A stretch of 64,000 nucleotides of DNA from Vicinamibacterales bacterium. Its GTDB lineage: Bacteria > Acidobacteriota > Vicinamibacteria > Vicinamibacterales > UBA2999. Of this stretch, positions 42,961 through 50,336 are shown piece after piece (the first letter of the stretch is position 1; every line of letters begins with the position of its first letter). Position numbers and translations under genes: made by a program. The stretch covers positions 62,001-126,000 of the forward strand of contig JAUXWO010000036.1 of assembly GCA_030680175.1 (NCBI GenBank), written 5' to 3'. Under the pieces are notes generated by a model. The model was not told where the DNA came from, did no database searches, and saw only the letters and a list, made by a program, of their open reading frames with translations.

Positions 42961-43731
42961 ATGAACGAGGCACTGGAGGGACACCAAGCGACATCGACGG
43001 ACCGCGGTACCGCTTTGCTGGTCTTCGCGCGGAGTTCGCTGATCGACGCGCGCCGAAAGTGGCCGGGCGCGGCCGTTGCCGGCGTGTCCGCCACCTCAGT
43101 GCTGCTCGCCCACACGCTTGCCGTGGCGAGGGACGCTGGGCAGGAAGTCGTGCTGGTGACCGATCGCGAGACGACGGCCCTCGCTCCGCCCGGCGTGCGC
43201 ACCGTCCCACAGCGCGGGTCGGGCTTCGGCGCTCGCTTCCGCAATGCCGTTGCCGATGCGTTCGCCGCCGGCTTCGCCCGTGTCGTCGTCATCGGCGCGG
43301 ACGTGCCCGGTCTGACCGCGGGTGTCCTCCGCGAGGCGGTGGCGCGCCTCGAGTCGGGGGACGATCGCCGCGTCGTCATCGGCCCCTCCCGGGACGGCGG
43401 CTACTACCTGATCGGCTTCAATCAGTTCGACGCGCGTGCCTTCGAAGGCATTCCATGGCATACGCGGGCTGTGCTGGCACGCACACGCCACGCGCTCTCC
43501 GGCAGGCGCTTGTCCTATCTCGCCCCGCTGACCGACGCCGACGATGCCGGATCTCTGCGGCGTGCGCTCGCGGAAGTGGGCGACTCGGTGCGCGGTCTTG
43601 GCCGCGCGCTCGGCCGGGTGCTCGCCGCACTCGTGAACCCACAAGTCCGAGACGCCACCCGCGCCGCTGCGCCCCGCTGGACGACCGCACTGGTGCCCGT
43701 GCGCCGCGGTCCGCCCCCCGCCTTCGCCTGA
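42961..43731 (+). CDS. TIGR04282/DUF2064-type glycosyltransferase (arsenosugar type)
   Basis: 256 residues. GT-A fold of the DUF2064 family: LLVFARSSLIDARRKWPG, QRGSGFGARFRNAVADAF, VVVIGADVPGLTAGVLREAV, VVIGPSRDGGYYLIGFNQFD. Databases place this family among arsenosugar biosynthesis glycosyltransferases because of its neighbourhoods. Here it precedes a radical-SAM/ArsM fusion by 110 bases, supporting that role. A basic C-terminal tail of about 50 residues follows the catalytic part. Donor and acceptor are unknown. Confidence 0.82.
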   Translation: MNEALEGHQATSTDRGTALLVFARSSLIDARRKWPGAAVAGVSATSVLLAHTLAVARDAGQEVVLVTDRETTALAPPGVRTVPQRGSGFGARFRNAVADAFAAGFARVVVIGADVPGLTAGVLREAVARLESGDDRRVVIGPSRDGGYYLIGFNQFDARAFEGIPWHTRAVLARTRHALSGRRLSYLAPLTDADDAGSLRRALAEVGDSVRGLGRALGRVLAALVNPQVRDATRAAAPRWTTALVPVRRGPPPAFA

Positions 43732-43841
43732 TCGCGCCTCCCTGTCAGTCACAGTTCGGGACGCCGGTGCGGCCGTGAAGCCGCGCGCGTTCCACAGCAT
43801 GGCGCATGCCTCGGCGTGCGACCGGAAAGGGCAGCATTCTG

Positions 43842-46349
43842 ATGTCTCCTGTCGTCGACGAACGCACGGTCCTCCGCGCACCCGCCCACGTGGTCGAGCG
43901 CACCGCCGCGGGGTACGTGGCCCTCAATCCCGCGGCGCCGCACTGGATCGCCACCGACGAGCGCGGCCTGCGGATCCTCTCCCGCCTGGATGGGCGCACG
44001 CCCCTCGGCGACGTGGTCACGGCGTATGCCGCCCAGGCCCGCCTCGACCCGACGCGCGCCTGGCTGCAGGTCGAGACGTTCGCCCGCGACGCGCTCCGGC
44101 ACGGGTTCGTCTCGACCGACGGCGCGGTCCCGGTGCCCTACCTCGGCAGGTCCGCCTACCTGGGCACCGACCAGCTCGAAGAGCTGTGGATCCAGGTCAA
44201 TGACTTCTGCAACCTCGCCTGCGCGCACTGCCTGGTGTCGTCGAGCCCGCATCGTGCACAGGGGCTCGAGACCGCGCGGCTCCTCGACGTGATCGATCAA
44301 GCGGTGGGGCTCGGCGTCGAGCGGCTGTTCATCACCGGCGGTGAACCCCTCGCGCGTCCCGACATCCTCGAGCTGCTCACGCACGCGGTCGACACGCACG
44401 GACGCGAAGTGGTCGTCATGACCAACGGCACGCTCTTCAAAGGCGCGCGGCTCGAGACGTTGACGGCGCTGGCCGCCGTGGCCCGCGTCCAGGGGCGGCT
44501 GCGCGTCCAGATCAGCCTCGACGGGTCGACGCCGGAGGTCAACGATCCGATCCGCGGCGCCGGCACCTTTGCTCGTATTGTCGACGGGATCCGGACGGCC
44601 GCGGAGGCCGGATTGCGCCCCACCGTGACGGCCACCATCCTCCGCCACAACATCGACGATCTCGGCGGCATCGTGCGCCTCGCGGCGTCGCTCGGCGTCA
44701 GCAATGTGCATCTGCTCTGGCCGCACCGGCGCGGCCGCGTCCTCGACGGCCCGTTCGCCGACGTCCCGCCGGCCGCCGCGATCCTGGCGGCCGTCCGTGC
44801 CGCGCGCGCCGTGGCCGAGGAGGCCGGCGTCTCGATCGACAACCTCGAGGAGTTCCGCCTGCGGCTCGACGGCACGCCGGGCGTGAAGAACGATCTGGCC
44901 GGTGCCGGCTACAGCAGCCTGTGCGTGTACACCGATGGCGCCGTGTACCCCTCGGCCTCGATGGCCGGCGTTCCCGAACTCCGGTGCGGCGACCTCGCCG
45001 AGCAGTCGCTCGAGCGCATCTGGAAGGACAGCCCCATCTGCCAGGAACTGCGCGCGGCCACCGTCGAACAGAAGGCGCAGTGCCGTACTTGCTCCTTGAA
45101 GTTCGTGTGCGGCGGCGGCGACCTCGAACACGGCTACTGGGCCTCGACCGATGGCGTCGCGGGACGCAAGGGGCGCTTCACGGGACACGATCCCTACTGC
45201 GAGGTCTACAAGGGCCTGGCGTCAGACGCGTTCGCCGATCTCGCGCGCGAGGGACGGGAGAGCGTGCCGTCGGGCACCGGGTTCGATCGCCCGGTCGTGC
45301 TTCGCGCCATGGGCCAGCACGTCCTGCATGACGAGGCGGCCATCGTCCGGACGACGCACAGTGCGTGCGTGCTGTCGGAAGAGGTGATGGAGCGATCGCG
45401 GCTGAGCGTCCGCGCGTTCTACGGCCACGCGGCCGAGCAGCCGCAGGCCGAGCTCTGCTGCCCGGTGCGACCGGACCCCGACGACCTCGCGCACATTCCG
45501 CCGGAGGTGGTCGAGCGCTTCTACGGGTGCGGGAGCCCCGTGTCGGCCGCCGCGCTCCAGCCGGGCGAGACGATGGTCGATCTCGGGTCGGGCGCGGGCA
45601 TCGACGTCTTCATCGCGGCCCGCAAGGTCGGGCCCGAGGGACGCGCCATCGGCATCGACATGACCGACCAGATGCTGGCGGTCGCGCGCGAGAGCCAGCC
45701 GAAGGTCGCGGCCGCGCTCGGGTTCGACGCCGTGGAGTTTCGCCGCGGCTTCCTCGAGCAGATTCCCGTCGAGGACGGCACGGCGGACGTCATCACGTCG
45801 AACTGCGTGATCAACCTGTCAGCCGACAAGCCCCGCGTGCTGCGCGAGATGTGGCGGGTGCTGAAGGACCACGGCCGCATGGTGGTGGCCGACATCGTTT
45901 CCGAGCGTGAGGTGCCGGCGCACATGCAGGCCAACTGGCAGCTCTGGGGCGAGTGCATCAGCGGCGCGATCACCGAGGAGGGGTTCCTCGCGGAGCTGGA
46001 GCGCACGGGCTTCTACGGCGTCTCGGTGCTCAAGAAGTCCTTCTGGAAGGAGGTCGAGGGGCATCCGTTCTACTCGGTGACCGTCCGCGGCTACAAGTTC
46101 GCCAAGAAGGCCGGCTGCGTCTACACCGGACAGCATGCGATCTACCTCGGACCGATGAAGGCCATCGTGGATGAGGAAGGCCACTTCTTCCCGCGCGGCA
46201 TGCCCGTGGAGGTCTGCACCGACACGGCCGCCAAGCTGTCCCACGCGCCGTACGCGGGGGCGTTCGCGCTGGTCGACGGCCCTGGGCGGATGGCGGACTT
46301 CTCGGCGGACGAGTCCGGGATCTGCACGCCGGGGTCGGGGTGCTGCTGA
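43842..46349 (+). CDS. PqqD-like / radical SAM (SPASM) / ArsM fusion enzyme
   Basis: 835 residues from ATG 43842. Residues 1-95 resemble a PqqD/RRE domain (HVVERTAAGYVALNPAAPHW, RTPLGDVVTAYA). The radical SAM domain has Cys 123, 127 and 130 in FCNLACAHCLVSSSP (CX3CX2C). SPASM-type cysteines are near 361 (SSLCVYTDGAV) and 414 (AQCRTCSLKFVCGGG). From about 535 an ArsM-type methyltransferase follows: Cys 539/540 (ELCCPVRPDPDD), 563 (FYGCGSP), 655 (TSNCVINL) and 705 (GECISGAI); the last two are 50 apart, as are C174 and C224 of the algal arsenite methyltransferase. SAM motif MVDLGSGAGIDVFIAA. It should bind As(III) and use SAM both as methyl donor and radical source. The end GICTPGSGCC has a further Cys pair. 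Its stop overlaps pstS. Confidence 0.88.
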   Translation: MSPVVDERTVLRAPAHVVERTAAGYVALNPAAPHWIATDERGLRILSRLDGRTPLGDVVTAYAAQARLDPTRAWLQVETFARDALRHGFVSTDGAVPVPYLGRSAYLGTDQLEELWIQVNDFCNLACAHCLVSSSPHRAQGLETARLLDVIDQAVGLGVERLFITGGEPLARPDILELLTHAVDTHGREVVVMTNGTLFKGARLETLTALAAVARVQGRLRVQISLDGSTPEVNDPIRGAGTFARIVDGIRTAAEAGLRPTVTATILRHNIDDLGGIVRLAASLGVSNVHLLWPHRRGRVLDGPFADVPPAAAILAAVRAARAVAEEAGVSIDNLEEFRLRLDGTPGVKNDLAGAGYSSLCVYTDGAVYPSASMAGVPELRCGDLAEQSLERIWKDSPICQELRAATVEQKAQCRTCSLKFVCGGGDLEHGYWASTDGVAGRKGRFTGHDPYCEVYKGLASDAFADLAREGRESVPSGTGFDRPVVLRAMGQHVLHDEAAIVRTTHSACVLSEEVMERSRLSVRAFYGHAAEQPQAELCCPVRPDPDDLAHIPPEVVERFYGCGSPVSAAALQPGETMVDLGSGAGIDVFIAARKVGPEGRAIGIDMTDQMLAVARESQPKVAAALGFDAVEFRRGFLEQIPVEDGTADVITSNCVINLSADKPRVLREMWRVLKDHGRMVVADIVSEREVPAHMQANWQLWGECISGAITEEGFLAELERTGFYGVSVLKKSFWKEVEGHPFYSVTVRGYKFAKKAGCVYTGQHAIYLGPMKAIVDEEGHFFPRGMPVEVCTDTAAKLSHAPYAGAFALVDGPGRMADFSADESGICTPGSGCC

Positions 46350-47179
46350 CGCGCGGCGGGGTGGGGCTCGCCCGCGGGCTGATGCTTCTGGTCACGGGCC
46401 TGTCGCTGGCCGGTTGCGCGGGCGGCGGACGAACGACCGAGACGCGTCTCGTGATTACCGGCTCGAGCACCATCGCTCCGCTCGCCGCCGAGATCGCACG
46501 GCGCTTCGAGGCCGGCCACCCCGGCATCCGGGTGGACGTCCAGTCGGGAGGCTCGGCCCAAGGCCTCGCCGACGTGCGTCGCGGCACCGCGGACATCGGC
46601 ATGGTCTCGCGCGCGCTGACACCCGCCGAGCACGACCTGCGCGGCGAGGCCATCGCGCTCGACGGCATCGCGCTCATCGTGCATCGGGACAACCCGGTGA
46701 CGACGATCCGCTCGGCAGATGTGCGCGCGATGGCCACCGGTCAGGTCACGAACTGGCAGGCGCTCGGCGGCCGTCCCGGCGCCGTGTCGTTCGTCAGCAA
46801 AGCCGAAGGGCGATCCACGCTCGAGCTGTTCCTCGCGCACTTCGACCTGCCACGCGATCGACTGCGGCCACAGGTCGTGATCGGAGACAACCTGCACGCC
46901 GTGCGCACGGTGGCCGGCGACCCGCAGGCGATTGCATACGTCTCGATCGGCACGGCGCTCGTCGAGCGCGACCACGGCGCCCCGATCGCGCTCCTGGCCC
47001 TGGACGATGTCGACCCGACGCTGGCCAACGTGCGCCAGGGCCGGTTTCCGATCGTGCGGCCGCTCACACTGGTGACGCGTCAGGCGCGGACGCTGCTGGC
47101 CGACGCCTTCCTGGCGTTTGCCACCTCACCGGCCGTCCGCGATCTGGTGGAGGCCCAGGCCTTTGTCCCGCTCGACTGA
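46340..47179 (+). CDS. pstS: Phosphate ABC transporter binding lipoprotein PstS
   Basis: 279 residues from GTG 46340, inside the ArsM fusion stop. Lipobox SLAGC. Phosphate-binding pattern LVITGSSTIAPLAAEIARRF, VDVQSGGSAQGLADVRRGTA, DIGMVSRALTPAEHDL and VSFVSKAEGRSTLELFLAHF, with the conserved serines, Arg and Asp of PstS. Binds phosphate (or arsenate, depending on the pocket) outside the inner membrane. Head of the pst genes. Confidence 0.88.
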   Translation: MLLTRGGVGLARGLMLLVTGLSLAGCAGGGRTTETRLVITGSSTIAPLAAEIARRFEAGHPGIRVDVQSGGSAQGLADVRRGTADIGMVSRALTPAEHDLRGEAIALDGIALIVHRDNPVTTIRSADVRAMATGQVTNWQALGGRPGAVSFVSKAEGRSTLELFLAHFDLPRDRLRPQVVIGDNLHAVRTVAGDPQAIAYVSIGTALVERDHGAPIALLALDDVDPTLANVRQGRFPIVRPLTLVTRQARTLLADAFLAFATSPAVRDLVEAQAFVPLD

Positions 47180-48035
47180 CCGCGCGCTCCTGGCCGGTGT
47201 CGGCGGTGCGGCGGCGGCGAGCGGCGCCATCGTCATGTTGATGGCGGTGTTTCTCGTCGTCGAGAGCCTGCCCGTGCTCAGTGCGGTAGGGGTGACGCGC
47301 CTGCTCAGCGACGGCGCGTGGTTCCCGGTGGCCGGTGCGATCGACGGGCGCTTCGGCCTCGGGCCGATGATCGCCGGCACTCTGGCCGTCGGGGCGGGCG
47401 CGCTCGTCGTCGCGGCGCCGCTCGGGCTGGGGTCGGGACTGCTCTGTGCGTTCTACGCCCCGGCACCGATCGGCGTGATCTATCGGCGTGTGCTCGAGCT
47501 GATGTCCGGCATCCCGTCGGTCGTCTACGGCTGGTGGGGGCTCGTCGTGCTTGCGCCGATGATCCGGCAGGTGCAGCCGCCGGGCCAGAGCCTGCTCACC
47601 GCAATGCTGATCCTGGCCCTCATGATCCTGCCCACCATTGCGTTGCTGGCGGAGATGGCGCTGCGACAGGTGCCGCGCAGTCATGTGGCGGGCGCGGCCG
47701 CGCTCGGGCTGTCGCGCTGGGCCACGATTCGCGGGGTGGTGCTGCCGGCCGCCCGCGGCGGCCTGGTGGCGGCACTGCTGCTCGCCTTCGCACGCGCGGT
47801 CGGCGAGACCATGGCGGTCGTGATGGTCGCCGGCAACGTGGTGCAGGTGCCGGACACCGTGTTTGCGCCCGTCCGTACGCTCACGGCCAATATCGCGCTT
47901 GAACTCGGCTATGCGATGGACACGCACCGCGCGGCGCTCTTCGCCAGTGGCCTGTGCCTGATGGGGATCGCCGGCGTGCTGGTCGCCGTCGCGGCGCGCC
48001 TGCCGGGGCGCCGCGGTGCGGGAGGCCGCGCATGA
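47163..48035 (+). CDS. pstC: Phosphate ABC transporter permease PstC
   Basis: 290 residues from a TTG at 47163 overlapping pstS; no ATG or GTG is nearby. Six helices. PstC-type loop FYAPAPIGVIYRRVLELMSG and IPSVVYGWWGLVVLAPMI, then VPRSHVAGAAALGLSRWATI, the EAA loop that docks onto the ATPase, and GETMAVVMVAGN. Overlaps pstA by ATGA. Confidence 0.88.
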   Translation: MSRSTDRALLAGVGGAAAASGAIVMLMAVFLVVESLPVLSAVGVTRLLSDGAWFPVAGAIDGRFGLGPMIAGTLAVGAGALVVAAPLGLGSGLLCAFYAPAPIGVIYRRVLELMSGIPSVVYGWWGLVVLAPMIRQVQPPGQSLLTAMLILALMILPTIALLAEMALRQVPRSHVAGAAALGLSRWATIRGVVLPAARGGLVAALLLAFARAVGETMAVVMVAGNVVQVPDTVFAPVRTLTANIALELGYAMDTHRAALFASGLCLMGIAGVLVAVAARLPGRRGAGGRA

Positions 48036-48898
48036 CCGGCACGATGCGCCTGCCCATCTCGGGCCGGGCCGACCGGCTCGCGGCCGCCGCCGTCTGGACC
48101 ACCTCGGCGCTGGTGGCCGCGGTGTTCGTGTGGATCGCCGCCGACGTCGCCACCCGCGGGCTGGCGCACCTGTCGTGGTCCTTCGTCGTCGACGCGCCGC
48201 GCGACGCGGGCCGGTCCGGCGGCATCTTTCCCATCCTCGTCTCCACCGCGCTGATTCTCGGCGTGTGCCTGGCCGTCGCCGTCCCCCTGGGCGTGGGCAC
48301 GGCAGTGCTGCTGGCCGAGTACACGCGGCAGGCCGGCCCCTTCAGCCGCGTGGTGCGCGGCTCGCTCGAGGTGCTGGCCGGCATGCCCTCGATCGTCTTC
48401 GGCCTGTTCGGCAACGCCCTGTTCACCGTGGTCCTGGGCCTCGGCTTCTCCATCCTCTCCGGCGGCGTCACGCTGGCGTGCATGGTGCTGCCGATTCTGG
48501 TGCGCACCCTCGAGGAAGGCCTGCGCGCCGTCCCCGACGAGTACCGGCGGGCGGCGGCGGCCCTCGGCCTGTCCCAGGCCACGATCCTGTGGCGCCTCAT
48601 TCTCCCTGCGGCCGCGCCGGCGCTCGTTGTCGGACTCGTCCTCGGCATCGGCCGGGCCCTGGCCGAAACCGCGGCGCTGCTCTTCACGAGCGGGTACGTC
48701 GATCGGCTGCCTGGGTCGCTCCTCGATTCCGGGCGCACCCTGTCGATCCACGTGTACGACCTGGCCATGAACGTCCCCGGCGGCGAGGCCGCCGCGGCCG
48801 CGTCCGCGCTCGTGCTGGTGGCGCTGCTGCTGGCCATCAACGTGGTGACGACATGGATCGGACACCGCTGGCTTCACGGAAGGCTCTTATCCGCATGA
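48032..48898 (+). CDS. pstA: Phosphate ABC transporter permease PstA
   Basis: 288 residues. PstA traits: GTAVLLAEYTRQAGPFSRVV, GSLEVLAGMPSIVFGLFGNA, the EAA loop VPDEYRRAAAALGLSQATIL and ALAETAALLFTSGYVDRLP. Six helices. ATG overlaps pstC (ATGA) and its stop overlaps pstB the same way. Confidence 0.9.
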   Translation: MTGTMRLPISGRADRLAAAAVWTTSALVAAVFVWIAADVATRGLAHLSWSFVVDAPRDAGRSGGIFPILVSTALILGVCLAVAVPLGVGTAVLLAEYTRQAGPFSRVVRGSLEVLAGMPSIVFGLFGNALFTVVLGLGFSILSGGVTLACMVLPILVRTLEEGLRAVPDEYRRAAAALGLSQATILWRLILPAAAPALVVGLVLGIGRALAETAALLFTSGYVDRLPGSLLDSGRTLSIHVYDLAMNVPGGEAAAAASALVLVALLLAINVVTTWIGHRWLHGRLLSA

Positions 48899-49725
48899 AC
48901 AACCACTCTCATCCGGACCCGGCTCCGTGGCGCGGGCGACCGGCGTGCTGCCAGGACCGCACACCGGCGCTGACCGTCGACGAGCTGACGGTGACCTACG
49001 ACGGCGTACCCGCGCTCCGCGGCCTGACGCTGCCGGTCAATCACGGCTGCCTGACCGCCATCGTCGGACCCTCCGGCTGTGGCAAGAGCACCTTCCTGTC
49101 GTGCCTGAACCGGATGACGGATCTGGTCCCTGGCTGCACGGTGCACGGACGCATCCGGCTCGGCGCCCTCGATGTACTCGACGCGCGCGTCGACCTCGTC
49201 GGCCTGCGCCGCAAGGTCGGCATGATCTTCCAGCGGCCGAACCCGTTCCCGCTGTCGATCCGCGACAACCTGACGCTGCCGCTCACCCATCACCGCCTCG
49301 CCCACGGCGCCGCACTCGACGACACCGTCGAGCACGCCTTGCGGCAGGTGGGGCTCTGGGACGAAGTCGCGCACCGCCTGTCGGCCCCGGCCCTGAGTTT
49401 GTCTGGGGGGCAGCAGCAACGCCTGTGCCTGGCGCGGGCGCTCGTACTCGAACCCGACGTCCTGCTGCTGGACGAACCGTGCAGCGCGCTCGATCCGATG
49501 GCCGCCGGCGTGGTCGAGGACCTCATCACATCGCTCCGGGGCCGCTACACGCTGGTCATGGTGACGCACAACCTGGCGCAGGCGCGCCGCGTGGCCGACG
49601 ACGTGGCGGTGCTCTGGATGCATGGCGGTGCCGGGACGCTGGTCGAGCACGGGACGGCTGGGCAGGTCTTCGAGACGCCGGCCCACGAGATCACGGCCGC
49701 GTATCTGGCCGGGGTGCGGGGGTGA
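48895..49725 (+). CDS. pstB: Phosphate ABC transporter ATPase PstB
   Basis: 276 residues. Walker A GPSGCGKSTFLSC, the PstB-specific RRKVGMIFQRPNPFPLSI, signature LSLSGGQQQRLCLARAL, Walker B PDVLLLDEPCSALDPM. A 20-residue N-terminal extension holds two adjacent Cys (PACCQDRT). ATPase of the Pst importer. No phoU follows; instead a broken porin gene overlaps the stop. Confidence 0.92.
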   Translation: MNNHSHPDPAPWRGRPACCQDRTPALTVDELTVTYDGVPALRGLTLPVNHGCLTAIVGPSGCGKSTFLSCLNRMTDLVPGCTVHGRIRLGALDVLDARVDLVGLRRKVGMIFQRPNPFPLSIRDNLTLPLTHHRLAHGAALDDTVEHALRQVGLWDEVAHRLSAPALSLSGGQQQRLCLARALVLEPDVLLLDEPCSALDPMAAGVVEDLITSLRGRYTLVMVTHNLAQARRVADDVAVLWMHGGAGTLVEHGTAGQVFETPAHEITAAYLAGVRG

Positions 49726-50279
49726 CCGGCCGGCAGCCGCCGGATCGGGTGCGTTGCTGTCGACGCCTCCTGGCGGCGACGGTGCTGATCCTCGCGATCG
49801 GTGCACACACGACCTGGGCACAGGAAGCCGACCAACCGGAGCGGGCCGGACCGTCGGCAGAGGAGGCGATTGAACGGCAACCCGCCGCACCACCGCCGCC
49901 GGCGCCTCCTCGCCTGCAACGCTGGCTCGAGTTTGATCAGGTGCAGTGGTCGCTGCGGTACCGATGTACGGAAGCAAGCACCTCTTCTTCAGTGCAGAGG
50001 GCGGGCACGGCGTCAGACTCGAGACCGGCGGCCTGCCGGCCGAACGCGGTGAGAGCACCGAGGCCACGAGCTGCGACAACGACGCGTGGCGTCGCTCACG
50101 GCACGACCCCGCTCAGCCGCCTCGATGCGTGGGCCCGGGCGCAGCAGCTCGTCCAACGGACATCCGGAGATGGAAGTGTTCTCCCGACGGCTCCTCGACT
50201 ACTCTCAACATGGCTGGCGTCTCCGGTCCCCGGCCGCTAACCGGAAGGCGTGCCTGGAATTCACATAAGGAAACCCCTT
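49722..50279 (+). pseudogene. Porin gene remnant with internal deletion
   Basis: GTG 49722 overlaps the pstB stop (GTGA). A signal peptide (LLAATVLILAIGAHTTWAQ) and the start of a phosphate-selective-porin-like protein follow (LQRWLEFDQVQWSLRYR). Immediately after, a second frame starting near 49966 reads MYGSKHLFFSAEGGHG and ERGESTEATSCDND, resembling a middle region of the same porin family, and a third frame closes with a short tail. A full gene would be 1.1-1.3 kb; about 560 bases remain. I infer one large deletion plus frameshifts. Confidence 0.55.
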
Positions 50280-50336
50280 CTGTCATTTAGGCGATCCACA
50301 ACATTCGGCCATATCTTCGGCTGATCAGGACCCCTG

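Noticed and set aside
46339-46349. TGA at the end of the ArsM fusion as a third Sec codon (GSGCC-U)
   Set aside because: No hairpin of the found type follows and pstS begins across it; a normal stop is sufficient.
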